Origin: Luteibacter sp. Sphag1AF
GTDB lineage: Bacteria > Pseudomonadota > Gammaproteobacteria > Xanthomonadales > Rhodanobacteraceae
Length of the DNA: 64,000 nucleotides
Reading direction: 5' to 3'
Assembly (NCBI RefSeq): GCF_014192715.1
Contig: NZ_JACHYH010000001.1
Coordinates: 1,302,001-1,366,000, forward strand
Part shown: positions 27,565 to 39,654 of the stretch, in pieces
Layout of the letters: every line of letters begins with the position of its first letter
Position numbering within the stretch: the first letter of the stretch is position 1
Program-made: the position numbers and the translations under genes
Notes under the pieces: model-generated
Databases searched by the model: none
What the model saw: only the letters and a program-made list of their open reading frames with translations
What the model was told of the DNA's origin: nothing

Positions 27565-28338
27565 TCACTTCTTGACGGTGACGACCGGCGTACCGGTGCC
27601 TTCGACGCGGGCACCCGTGGCGAAGAAGTCGTGCAGGTCATGCGCGAATTCGTCGAACTGGGCGTACGTCAGGCGGTTGGAGCGCATGAAGAAGTTGTAG
27701 GCAAGAACGGCCGGGATAGCGGTGAACAGACCGAACGCGGTCATGATCAGAGCTTCACCGACGGGGCCGGCAACCTTGTCCATGGAGGCGCTGCCGCTGG
27801 CTGCGATACCGATAAGAGCGTGGTAAATACCCCACACCGTACCGAGCAGACCGATGAACGGAGCGGACGAGCCGACCGTTGCAAGCAGGGTCAGACCACC
27901 TTCAAGGCGCAGGCTCTCACGAGCAACTGCCTGACGCAGGGCGCGGTCGATGAATTCCGAACGCGACAGGGTCTCGGCCAGACGGCCGCCAGCAGCCTGC
28001 TGGTGATGGGCCACTGCCGAAGCAGCGTCGAGCGCGATCTTCGAGAACGGTTCGCCCTTGGGCTGTTCTTCAAGAACGCGGATCGCTTCCTGGGTGGAGC
28101 TCGTGCTCCAGAAGCCCTGGATCACCTTGTCAGCGCGAGCGCGGACAAAGCTGTTGCGGATGAAGTTGGCAACGATGAAGTACCACGAGAGTACCGACAT
28201 GATGACCAGCACGACGAAGACGATCCAACCCAGCGGGTCGAAGTTGTGAATCAGATGGTCGAAACCCATCTGCTTCAGCGCGTCAGCGTTGGAGTTGAGG
28301 CCTGGTGCAGCAGGCTGAGCGGAGGTGTCTTGCAACAT
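27565..28338 (-). CDS. exbB: ExbB, MotA/TolQ/ExbB proton channel
   Basis: A 257-residue inner-membrane protein with three membrane segments: residues ~35-58 (LGWIVFVVLVIMSVLSWYF), ~155-180 (LATVGSSAPFIGLLGTVWGIY) and ~200-225 (ALIMTAFGLFTAIPAVLAYNF). The conserved GLLGTVWGI and the Thr-containing third helix form the proton path with the ExbD Asp. It lies 50 bp after tonB. The context with two exbD genes favours ExbB over TolQ. Confidence 0.94.
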   Translation of the reverse strand: MLQDTSAQPAAPGLNSNADALKQMGFDHLIHNFDPLGWIVFVVLVIMSVLSWYFIVANFIRNSFVRARADKVIQGFWSTSSTQEAIRVLEEQPKGEPFSKIALDAASAVAHHQQAAGGRLAETLSRSEFIDRALRQAVARESLRLEGGLTLLATVGSSAPFIGLLGTVWGIYHALIGIAASGSASMDKVAGPVGEALIMTAFGLFTAIPAVLAYNFFMRSNRLTYAQFDEFAHDLHDFFATGARVEGTGTPVVTVKK

Positions 28339-28388
28339 AACGCTACCCTTGGGAAGTCAAGCGTGAAAAATTAACTGTAATGAGGAAG

Positions 28389-29051
28389 TTACAGCTGATT
28401 TAGGTTGAATGTAACGGGGACACGCGCATAGCCTTCGACCGCCTGGCCGCCACGCTTACCCGGGTTGAATCGCCAATTCCTTGCGGCATCTTCTGCAGCG
28501 CGATCCAACTCACGGAAACCGCTGGACTGATCCACCTTAATGTCTTTCGGCGAACCGTCAACACCAACGAGGACCAGAAGTATCACCGTACCCTCGTGTC
28601 GCTGGCGAACCGCCTGCGGCGGATACTTTGGCGGGTTACGTTGACGGTACGACAGATTTTCACTCGGCGCGATATCAGCCGGCGGAGCAGGCGGCGCGGG
28701 AGGCGCCGGCGGCGGAGCCGGAATCGCGGCGGTCGAGGGCTCATCGACGGCCGGCGGCGGCGGAGCCGGCGGCGGAGGTGTCGGTGGTGGCTTGACCTGT
28801 TGAATGATTTTCGGAGGCGGCGCCTTCGGAGGTTCCGGCGGCGGCGGCGGCGGGGGGGGAGGCGGCGGCGGCGGCTCGATAAAGTCCACCTGCACGATTT
28901 TCTCCTTCTCCTTTTCCTGCGACTTCGGCGGCGCCATGGGCGCAGCCAGCAGCAGGAAGGCGAACGAGTGCAGTGCGATGGCTACTGCCAACGCGCTGGT
29001 ACGCCCCCAACTAAACGGCGCTTGGCCGGTTGATTCGTTACTTGAGGCCAT
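28389..29051 (-). CDS. tonB: TonB energy transducer
   Basis: A 220-residue protein with an N-terminal membrane anchor (residues ~18-40, ending LLLAAPM), a long proline-rich periplasmic spacer and a C-terminal TonB domain (YPPQAVRQRHEGTVILLVLV, then the final strand YARVPVTFNL). The spacer includes 13 prolines in a row (coded at 28836-28874) and an eight-G tract on the plus strand. It links ExbB/ExbD to TonB-dependent receptors. It is the first gene of the tonB-exbB-exbD1-exbD2 operon. Confidence 0.94.
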   Translation of the reverse strand: MASSNESTGQAPFSWGRTSALAVAIALHSFAFLLLAAPMAPPKSQEKEKEKIVQVDFIEPPPPPPPPPPPPPEPPKAPPPKIIQQVKPPPTPPPPAPPPPAVDEPSTAAIPAPPPAPPAPPAPPADIAPSENLSYRQRNPPKYPPQAVRQRHEGTVILLVLVGVDGSPKDIKVDQSSGFRELDRAAEDAARNWRFNPGKRGGQAVEGYARVPVTFNLNQL

Positions 29052-29253
29052 CAGTCACTATCAAGAGCTAATCAAGCGGAAGTGAAGCCCGCACTGCTGG
29101 CCAGCAACTGCAGCCTGGATAAGCTGAAATCGCGGGTTTCTGCAAGCGGAAAGAGATGCAAGGTACACCAGCATTTGGTGTTTGTATAGCGACCTGAAGG
29201 GCAGATTTACGAAGTAATCAAACCCGCACTTCAGGCACTTTACAACCACTTAA

Positions 29254-30564
29254 TTACTTGCCGGCGCCTGCGTTTTTCAGCCAGGCATTCGCCTTGGCTG
29301 CGGTTTCCGGATCCTGCGCTGCCTTATTCATGGCGGCGATTGCACCCGGCTTGTTCTTCAAACCACGCTCGGCTTCCGCGAGGACCATATAGGCTTTGCC
29401 TTTATGCGCCACGCCCTTGCTGATGGCATCGTTGGCAGACTTTCTGGCGTCTGCGAACTTGTTCTCCGTGAGCTGCAATTGCGCCACACGAATAGCGGTT
29501 TCGCCGTCCTGAGCCAGGGGCAATGCCTTCTGGTAAGCGGCAATAGCCTTGGAGTTGTTGCCCGCTGTGAGCGCGGCATCACCCTGAAGCTTGTAGACGT
29601 CGGCAGACGGCTTGACGATGCCCTTGGCCAGACCATCTTCGAGCACCGCAAAGGACGTGTCGGCATTCGAGGTCTGACGTTCGGTATGGTCCTGTCCGTC
29701 AACGAGATAGATCTTGGCGAGATTGACGTACTGCTTCTCGTCCTTGAATGCACCCGCAGCGCGGCCCTTCTCAAGAAGAGCAATCGCTTCCGGATACTTC
29801 TGAGCCTGCAGAAGCGTCGACGCAGCGTTGTTCAGCGCGGTCGGGTCGTTCGGATTCTTTGCAAGAGCTTCGGTGGCGAGATCCGCGGCCTTGTCGCCCT
29901 GGCCGTCTTCCGAGTAGCTGGCAGCGAGGATCTGGTTCCAGCCGTCGATCGAGGTCGGCTTGGCGTCCGGCATCGACTTCGCCTTGGTGATGGCGGCAAT
30001 CGCGTCCTTGTACTTCTCCAGACGGTAGTCGATGTTGCCTTCCAGACCGTAGGAGTCAGCCGTTTCCTTCTTGCCCTCTGCACGCCAGGACTGCAGCGTG
30101 GCCAGAGCCGGTGCGTATTCTTCGTCAGCCACGTAGAACTGCGCGAGCATGTACTTCAACTGGAAGTACGTGTCGTTCGGCATTACGCCGAGATCGAGGG
30201 ACTGCTTGAGCGTCGCGATGGCGCCCTTAACGTCGCCGTCGTTGTACTTCATGTTGGCGATGCCCTGCAGGGCCAGCGCCTGAGCGTACTTGCTCTTGGT
30301 GCTGCTGCCGTCAGCAATCGGCTGGAGCAGAGCGAGGGCCTTGTCCTTCTCGCCGTTGTTGGCAGCGTCGAGGCCTTCGTTGAGGGCCTTCTGGTCTTTC
30401 TCGCTGGTCAGGTCGAGCTTGGGTTCCTGGCGCGTTGCATTCGGATACAGCGCTTCCTTCTTGTCCTTGGAAGCGTTGCTGTCCTTGGCCACAGCTACGC
30501 CGCTGGCCAACGACAGAGCGAGCGCAATCGCGGCCGCCATATTGATGAAGGAACCCTGTTTCAT
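29254..30564 (-). CDS. Secreted tetratricopeptide-repeat protein
   Basis: A 436-residue protein with a signal peptide (INMAAAIALALSLASGVAVA) followed by about nine TPR-like helical pairs through the C-terminus, such as AIALLEKGRAAGAF and AIAAYQKALPLAQDGE. The start at 30564 has GAGG seven bases upstream; the longer frame to 30594 adds no sensible signal. It should be periplasmic and bind other proteins. It lies between gyrB and tonB on the same strand. Partner and process are unknown; a link to the TonB system next door is only positional. Confidence 0.85.
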   Translation of the reverse strand: MKQGSFINMAAAIALALSLASGVAVAKDSNASKDKKEALYPNATRQEPKLDLTSEKDQKALNEGLDAANNGEKDKALALLQPIADGSSTKSKYAQALALQGIANMKYNDGDVKGAIATLKQSLDLGVMPNDTYFQLKYMLAQFYVADEEYAPALATLQSWRAEGKKETADSYGLEGNIDYRLEKYKDAIAAITKAKSMPDAKPTSIDGWNQILAASYSEDGQGDKAADLATEALAKNPNDPTALNNAASTLLQAQKYPEAIALLEKGRAAGAFKDEKQYVNLAKIYLVDGQDHTERQTSNADTSFAVLEDGLAKGIVKPSADVYKLQGDAALTAGNNSKAIAAYQKALPLAQDGETAIRVAQLQLTENKFADARKSANDAISKGVAHKGKAYMVLAEAERGLKNKPGAIAAMNKAAQDPETAAKANAWLKNAGAGK

Positions 30565-30711
30565 TGACTGACCTCTGGTTAGGAGTCGACGCACACATCT
30601 GTGCTCCGGGGGACTACAGAGGTTAACCTGAATTCATTCCTAAGAACAAGTCGCAGTGCGACAGAAAAGAATAGTCAAAACAATGACTTGTTAAGAGAGT
30701 ATTGACGGGGG

Positions 30712-30742
30712 TCCGCGGGCGGGCCTTTTTTCCGCCCGCGGA
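30712..30742. repeat. GC-rich hairpin downstream of gyrB
   Basis: An 11-bp perfect stem (TCCGCGGGCGG with its complement) and a nine-base loop that includes six T. The T run is in the loop rather than after the stem, so it is not a classical terminator, but its place just after the gyrB stop suggests a 3'-end structure. Confidence 0.45.
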
Positions 30743-30747
30743 TGCCC

Positions 30748-34333
<3,586 letters not shown>

Positions 34334-34356
34334 GGACCCGTGTTACCCCGTAAAAC

Positions 34357-34393
34357 GCAAAGACGCCGGGGTGTCGAAGACAACCCCGGCGTC
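34357..34393 (-). terminator. Hairpin between dnaN and recF
   Basis: Read on the minus strand, an 11-bp stem (GACGCCGGGGT with its complement, 34362-34393) is followed by a broken T-rich run CTTTGCGTTTT. Position and sequence suggest a terminator or attenuator that lowers recF and gyrB read-through from dnaN. Confidence 0.6.
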
Positions 34394-34421
34394 GAGAGCC
34401 GAACTATGAGTTTACGACGTG

Positions 34422-35522
34422 TCAGAGGCGCAGCGGCATGATGACGTGGCGAGCCTCGTCATTGCCCTCTTCCTGGAGAAGACAGCTGGACTGGGCATCA
34501 CGCAGATTCAAACGAACCTTGTCGCCGCGCAGTGCGGCAAGCGCGTCGAGCAGATAGCCCACGTTGAAGCCCACGGCGAGATCAGAAACCACCGTATCGG
34601 CTTCGACTTCTTCCACGGCTTCTTCCTGCTCCGGGTTGTGAGCCACGATGCGCATCTTGCCCGGGCTGAGTTCCAGCTTCACGCCGCGATACTTTTCGTT
34701 CGAAAGAATGGCAGCGCGCTGCAGGGCACCGCGGAGCACGTCCCGTTCGATCGTGGCCGACTTGTCTGCGCCGAGCGGGATAACCGCTTCGTAATCCGGG
34801 AAGCGGCCATCGATCAGCTTCGAGGTGAAAACGACACCTCCACGGCGAACGCGAAGATGATTGCGCCCGAATTCCAGCTCAACCTGCCCTTCTCCGGTTT
34901 CAAACAGACCGACCAGCTCATTCACGCCCTTACGGGGAATGATGATCTGACGACGCGCGGAAACAGAGCTTTCCAGCTGCGTTTCCTTCAGCGCCAGACG
35001 GTGGCCATCGGTGGCAACGCAGCGCAGCGTGTGTTCCTGCAGATCAAGCAGCATGCCGTTGAGGTAGTAGCGAACGTCCTGGTTTGCCATGGCAAACGCG
35101 GTCCGCTCCATCAGTTCACGCAAAACCTCTTCCGGAAGAGTGACGCGCTCGACGAGTTCGATGTCGTCAATGGTCGGGAATTCCGTGGACGGAAGCGTGG
35201 CCAGCGTGAAACGGCTGCGGCCAGCGTTCAATGCAACGCGCTCACCGTTCTGCTTCAGATCAATGCGTGCGCCATCAGGAAGGGCGCGAACGATGTCGAA
35301 CAGCTTTCTGGCAGGAATGGTGACTTCGCCTTCCTGCATGGATTCGGCGGCCGTGGTGGCAACCATTTCGACTTCGAGGTCGGTGCCGGTGAACTTCACC
35401 TCTCCGTCCTTTACCCGTACGAGCAGGTTTGCCAATACAGGCAACGTCTGTCGACGTTCCACCACGCCGACCACCTGCTGCAGGGGTTTGAGCAGTACTT
35501 CCCGTTGGATGCTGAATTGCAT
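34422..35522 (-). CDS. dnaN: DNA polymerase III beta subunit (sliding clamp)
   Basis: A 366-residue clamp, the standard length. It forms a dimeric ring that holds polymerase III on DNA. The start MQFSIQREVLLKPLQQVVGVV and the segments RRQTLPVLANLL and MPLRL at the C-terminus are typical; the last forms part of the pocket that binds clamp-binding motifs. It follows dnaA across the candidate origin. Confidence 0.98.
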   Translation of the reverse strand: MQFSIQREVLLKPLQQVVGVVERRQTLPVLANLLVRVKDGEVKFTGTDLEVEMVATTAAESMQEGEVTIPARKLFDIVRALPDGARIDLKQNGERVALNAGRSRFTLATLPSTEFPTIDDIELVERVTLPEEVLRELMERTAFAMANQDVRYYLNGMLLDLQEHTLRCVATDGHRLALKETQLESSVSARRQIIIPRKGVNELVGLFETGEGQVELEFGRNHLRVRRGGVVFTSKLIDGRFPDYEAVIPLGADKSATIERDVLRGALQRAAILSNEKYRGVKLELSPGKMRIVAHNPEQEEAVEEVEADTVVSDLAVGFNVGYLLDALAALRGDKVRLNLRDAQSSCLLQEEGNDEARHVIMPLRL

Positions 35523-35738
35523 GCGAATCCCCTGCTTTTGCTTTTAAGAGTTTTTAAGATTTATTAGTGGTGGTTGTAGGGCCGGTGGATAACTGGACAA
35601 GTCATTTAACTTGTTAATTATCAATCACTTGGCTTTCATTAACCATCATCGTGAAACGTTAGTTGTGTGTGGGTGCCTTGTGGATAACTTCGAGTCCTGA
35701 AAGCGCCCTCAGATCATCCACTTATTATCCACAGGTTC
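35523..35738. other. oriC: Candidate chromosomal origin (oriC) between dnaA and dnaN
   Basis: The 216-bp gap holds two perfect DnaA boxes: TTATCCACA at 35725-35733 and its complement TGTGGATAA at 35679-35687. A one-mismatch box GGTGGATAA lies at 35584-35592 and a weaker TCATCCACT at 35714-35722. Between them is an AT-rich stretch (35600-35650, with TTAACTTGTTAATTATCAAT) that could melt. Placement beside dnaA fits origins of related bacteria. The dnaN promoter must also lie here. Confidence 0.75.
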
Positions 35739-37142
35739 TCAGCCCGTCAATATCCGGATCAACTGCTCCCAGTCCTGACGCATCCGCACGTCTTTCTCGC
35801 AGAAACCGCGGATCGTGCGGCAGGCGTGCAGCACGGTCGTATGGTCGCGACCACCGAAGGCTTCACCGATCTCAGGAAGGCTGTGCTCGGTCAGTTCCTT
35901 GGACAGAGCCATGGCCACCTGCCGGGGACGCGCCAGGGAGCGCACACGGCGTTTGGAGAGCAGATCAGACAGACGTACCTGATAGTAGTCAGCGACCTGC
36001 TTCTGGATGTTGGGCACCGTCACGGCCTGCGCGTGGGTATTGAGCAGGTCACGCAGGGTTTCTTCAGCGAAGTCCGTGGTGATGGGCTTGCGATAGAAGT
36101 TGGCCCGGGCCGCCAGCGTGTTGAGCGCGCCTTCCAGGTCACGCACGTTCGAGCGGATGCGGCGTGCCAGCAGCATGGCCACGTCTTCCGACACCGCCAT
36201 GCCTTTGTCGTGAGCCTTGGACAGCAGGATCGCTGCGCGCGTCTCGAAATCAGGCGGCTCGATGGCGACCGACAGTCCCCAGCCGAGGCGCGACTTCAGG
36301 CGCGGCTCCAGCTTGTCCAGCTCCTTCGGATAGCGGTCGCAGGTCAGGATGATCTGCTGCTTCGCCTCGAAAAGAGCATTGAACGTGTGGAAGAACTCTT
36401 CCTGCGTCGTGTCCTTGCCGGCGAAGAACTGGATATCGTCGATCAGCAGCGCGTCCACGGACCGGAAGCGACGCTTGAATTCGTCCATGTTCTTTTGCTG
36501 CAACGCCTTCACCATGCCGCTGACGAACTGCTCCGAGCGAAGGTAAAGCACCTTGAAGCCCGGGTTGTTCTCCATCATCAGGTTGCCGGCCGCATGCATG
36601 AGATGCGTTTTACCGAGGCCAGTGCCGCCATAAAGAAGGAGCGGGTTGTATGCACGACCCGGATTCATCGCGACCTGCATGGCCGCGGCCTTACCCAGCT
36701 GGTTCGATTTGCCTTCAACGAAGGTTTCGAACGTGTAGTGGGGGTCCAGGTTGTGGATATGAGCCGCTTCTGCCGGCACATCAGGCATGCGCGAGGGCGT
36801 GGCGTATTGCTGCTGCTGATGTTGCGGCGGCGGATACGTCGGCTGTTGTTGATGCTGCGGCTGTGCGGAAGGCACAACCGTGCGTGGCGGCTGCGGACGT
36901 CCACCGCTGGAGCCAACCTCGACATGCACGGGCACAGCACGACCGAGCAGATGCTCAACGATCGTTTCGATCTGCGCCAGGTATTGCTCGCGTACCGTAT
37001 CCAACGTGTACGGATTGGGCGCGAAGAGATAGAGGCCCGATGCATCCTCGCGAGCCTGTAAAGGCATCAGCCAGGTATGCACGTCCTCGGCGCTCAACTC
37101 GCCTTCCAGACGCTCGAGACAGCGCCGCCAAAGATCACTCAT
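35739..37142 (-). CDS. dnaA: Chromosomal replication initiator DnaA
   Basis: A 467-residue AAA+ initiator that binds DnaA boxes and opens oriC. Domain I starts [20 protein letters not shown]. Domain II is a Gln- and Pro-rich linker (~85-135). Domain III has Walker [10 protein letters not shown] and Walker B LLIDDIQF, and domain IV has the box-binding signature [14 protein letters not shown]. The ATG at 37142 aligns with family starts; no strong ribosome site precedes it. It is divergent from rpmH. Confidence 0.98.
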   Translation of the reverse strand: MSDLWRRCLERLEGELSAEDVHTWLMPLQAREDASGLYLFAPNPYTLDTVREQYLAQIETIVEHLLGRAVPVHVEVGSSGGRPQPPRTVVPSAQPQHQQQPTYPPPQHQQQQYATPSRMPDVPAEAAHIHNLDPHYTFETFVEGKSNQLGKAAAMQVAMNPGRAYNPLLLYGGTGLGKTHLMHAAGNLMMENNPGFKVLYLRSEQFVSGMVKALQQKNMDEFKRRFRSVDALLIDDIQFFAGKDTTQEEFFHTFNALFEAKQQIILTCDRYPKELDKLEPRLKSRLGWGLSVAIEPPDFETRAAILLSKAHDKGMAVSEDVAMLLARRIRSNVRDLEGALNTLAARANFYRKPITTDFAEETLRDLLNTHAQAVTVPNIQKQVADYYQVRLSDLLSKRRVRSLARPRQVAMALSKELTEHSLPEIGEAFGGRDHTTVLHACRTIRGFCEKDVRMRQDWEQLIRILTG

Positions 37143-37252
37143 TAGGTATGCTTGCCACAGAAGGGGCGCTTGCGCGCGGGGTGGACAACGAAGTCTACCA
37201 GTCTTGGCCCTCGCCCAGAGGGACTGTGTGGTAACCGGGTGATCACCCCCAT

Positions 37253-37281
37253 TTGACACACCTCCAATAAGCCCGCATACT
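37253..37281 (+). promoter_or_regulatory. Promoter for rpmH-rnpA
   Basis: A perfect TTGACA (37253-37258), a 17-bp spacer and CATACT (37276-37281). Transcription would start near 37288, about 33 bases before the rpmH ATG. Confidence 0.75.
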
Positions 37282-37320
37282 TTTAAGCCATTTTTTAATC
37301 TTCACTCGGATGTAAGAGCC

Positions 37321-37455
37321 ATGAAGCGGACTTTCCAGCCAAGCAAGCTCAAGCGCGCCCGCACCCACGGCTTTCGTGCACGCATGAAGACCGCGGATGG
37401 TCGCAAGATCCTCAACGCGCGTCGCGCGAAGGGTCGCAAGCGCCTGATCCCGTAA
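37321..37455 (+). CDS. rpmH: Ribosomal protein bL34
   Basis: A 44-residue, highly basic protein. It begins [19 protein letters not shown] and ends KGRKRLIP, with only conservative differences from other bL34 proteins. It sits in the large ribosomal subunit near the exit-tunnel side. It is divergent from dnaA and is followed 13 bp later by rnpA. Confidence 0.97.
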   Translation: MKRTFQPSKLKRARTHGFRARMKTADGRKILNARRAKGRKRLIP

Positions 37456-37468
37456 GCGGTTCGCCGTC

Positions 37469-37849
37469 GTGCGTGCCGCAGCCATGCCGCGTGAAGCGCG
37501 GCTCCGCCGCGCCGCCGATTTCGCCGCCCTACGTAAAGTCAGCGGTCGCCTCGGCGGCCGCTGCTTTCTTTTGCGTTTCGGAAACAACCCGACCGACACG
37601 GCCCGCCTGGGCCTGGCGATCTCCAAGCGTTGCTCCAAACGTGCGGTAGACCGCAATCGTATCAAGCGCCTCGTGCGCGAATCTTTCCGTCGCGCCCGGC
37701 CCGGTCTTCCCATGGTTGACGTACTGGTCACCGCCCGCGACATCGCGGTCGCCGAGTCCGGCACCGTACTCCTCGCCGAACTTGATGCCCTGTGGAAAAA
37801 GCTTCGGCCGTTGAAGCCGGACTCCACGAGCGGCACAATCGCGCGTTGA
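37469..37849 (+). CDS. rnpA: Ribonuclease P protein component
   Basis: A basic protein of 121-126 residues that binds the RNase P RNA and helps recognise the 5' leader of tRNA precursors. The signature RNRIKRLVRESFR (RNR motif) and LGLAISKRCSKRAVD are clear. The start is either GTG 37469 or ATG 37484; the ATG gives MPREARLRRAADF, nearer to relatives, but neither has a ribosome site, so coupling to rpmH translation is likely. The yidD gene that often follows rnpA is absent here. Confidence 0.93.
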   Translation: MRAAAMPREARLRRAADFAALRKVSGRLGGRCFLLRFGNNPTDTARLGLAISKRCSKRAVDRNRIKRLVRESFRRARPGLPMVDVLVTARDIAVAESGTVLLAELDALWKKLRPLKPDSTSGTIAR

Positions 37850-37913
37850 ACTTCTCCTACCCACCGTCCTTCCGCGGCCACAAGCCGCGATGCCATTCGG
37901 ATCTGGCCCTGCA

Positions 37914-39602
37914 ATGAATCAAACGCGCACGTTCCTCTTCTTCGCGCTCATGCTCGTGGCGTACCTGCTGTGGATGGAATGGGAGAAAGACTACGTCACT
38001 CCGCCGCCCGCACCGACGCCTGCTGCGCAAACCACCGGTAGCAACCCTGCTGACAGCAGCGTCCCCGGTGCCACCACGCCTGCCGGCGTTCCTGGCGAAG
38101 CGGCTTCGCCGGCCGGTCCGGCCCAGCTCATCACGGTCACCAATGATGTCCTGCGCCTGACCATCAACACGCGCGGTGGCAGTGTCGTCCGTTCCGAGCT
38201 GCTGGCTTATCCCAACGAGCCGCGCACGAAGAAGAATCCGGACCCGGCTCCGGTCCGCCTGCTGGACGACGAAGACGCACACTTCTTCGCCGCGCAGGAT
38301 GGCCTGGTGAGCAGTTCGGGCGCCGCACCGGACCACAACGCCCTCTTCCACGCCGACCAGACCGAATACACGCTGGCCAATGGCGAGAAGACGGTAAGCG
38401 TCAACCTTACCTGGACCGACGCGTCCGGCATCAAGGTGGTGAAGCGTTACACGCTGAGCCGCACGAGCTACATCGTTGACCTTGACCAGCGCATCGAGAA
38501 CGGCAGTTCGGTCGCCTGGACGGGCAACGCCTACCAGCAGCTGCAACGTGTTCCGGCAGCGAAGGTCAACTGGTTCAAGGCATATACCGATCCGGCGCAG
38601 CACAGCTTCTTCGGTGCCGCCTGGTACAGCCCCGACACCAAGTTCGATCAGCTGCTGTTTGCCGATTTCCCCAAGAAGCCGCTCAACCGCCAGATCACCG
38701 GTGGCTGGATCAGCATGCTTCAGCACTACTTCTTCGTGGCGTGGATTCCGCCGTCGACCGAAGCGGTGACCTACACCACCACCATCGTCAACCCGGACAC
38801 GGCCACCCCGCGCTACATCGTGCGTGCGTTCGGTCCGTCGCTGGTGGCTGCACCGGGCCAGAGCGTGGACAGCGTCGCGCGTCTGTACATCGGTCCGAAG
38901 CTTCAGGGCACGCTGGACGCGATTGCTCCCGGCCTTGAGCTCACCAGCAATTACGGCTGGCTGACGATCATTGCCCAGCCGCTGCACTGGCTGCTTTCCC
39001 AGCTGCACGCGATCAGCGGCAACTGGGGTGTGGCGATCATCCTGCTGGTGCTGCTGATCAAGGCCGTGCTGTTCAAACTCACCGACGCGCAGTTCCGCTC
39101 CGGTGCCCGCATGCGCAAGTTGCAGCCGCGCGTGCAGGCTCTGAAAGAGCGCTATGGCGACGACAAGGTGAAGATGCAGCAGGCGATGATGGAGCTGTAC
39201 AAGAAGGAGAAGGTCAATCCGATGGCAGGCTGCCTGCCCATCCTGATCACCTTCCCCATCTTCATCGGTCTGCTTCGCGTGTTGTCGGAAAGCATCGAAC
39301 TGCGTCATGCGCCGTTCTTTGGCTGGATTCACGATCTGTCCGCGTCTGATCCGTACTACGTGCTGCCGGTGCTCTACATGCTGGTGACGCTGGCCACGCA
39401 GCGCCTGACGCCGATGACGGGTATGGACCCGACTCAGGCCAAGATGATGAAGGTCATGCCGCTTCTGTTCGGTGTGTTCTTCGCCTTCTTCCCCTCGGGT
39501 CTGGTGCTCTACTGGACGGTGAACGGTGCCACCAGCCTGCTGCAGCAGTGGTGGATTACCCGAAGCGTCGAGCGGGCGGATCAGAAACTCCGCACCACGT
39601 AA
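37914..39602 (+). CDS. yidC: Membrane protein insertase YidC
   Basis: A 562-residue inner-membrane insertase. One N-terminal membrane segment (MNQTRTFLFFALMLVAYLLW) is followed by a large periplasmic domain (~residues 30-340) and the conserved five-segment core, including NWGVAIILLVLLIKAVLFKL and the MAGCLPILITFPIFIGLLRV helix. It inserts and folds membrane proteins with or without Sec. The ATG at 37914 was chosen because it gives the canonical start; the upstream in-frame extension is not conserved in character. Confidence 0.97.
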   Translation: MNQTRTFLFFALMLVAYLLWMEWEKDYVTPPPAPTPAAQTTGSNPADSSVPGATTPAGVPGEAASPAGPAQLITVTNDVLRLTINTRGGSVVRSELLAYPNEPRTKKNPDPAPVRLLDDEDAHFFAAQDGLVSSSGAAPDHNALFHADQTEYTLANGEKTVSVNLTWTDASGIKVVKRYTLSRTSYIVDLDQRIENGSSVAWTGNAYQQLQRVPAAKVNWFKAYTDPAQHSFFGAAWYSPDTKFDQLLFADFPKKPLNRQITGGWISMLQHYFFVAWIPPSTEAVTYTTTIVNPDTATPRYIVRAFGPSLVAAPGQSVDSVARLYIGPKLQGTLDAIAPGLELTSNYGWLTIIAQPLHWLLSQLHAISGNWGVAIILLVLLIKAVLFKLTDAQFRSGARMRKLQPRVQALKERYGDDKVKMQQAMMELYKKEKVNPMAGCLPILITFPIFIGLLRVLSESIELRHAPFFGWIHDLSASDPYYVLPVLYMLVTLATQRLTPMTGMDPTQAKMMKVMPLLFGVFFAFFPSGLVLYWTVNGATSLLQQWWITRSVERADQKLRTT

Positions 39603-39609
39603 TACCTGA

Positions 39610-39637
39610 AGCGGCGCGTCGAAAGACGCGCCGCTTT
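39610..39637 (+). terminator. Hairpin after yidC
   Basis: An 11-bp stem (AGCGGCGCGTC with its complement), a GAAA loop and only three T. It lies between yidC and mnmE, 18 bp before the mnmE start, so it may be a weak terminator or a processing site. Confidence 0.55.
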
Positions 39638-39654
39638 GCTATGAGGCTTCTGAA

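Noticed and set aside
37846-37913. yidD remnant
   Set aside because: The short reading after rnpA has a CH pair but none of the YidD core (PRCRFYPTCS), so similarity is not supported.
37857-39332. 491-residue frame opposite yidC
   Set aside because: It is antisense to yidC with no recognisable domain and a biased His/Gln/Arg composition.
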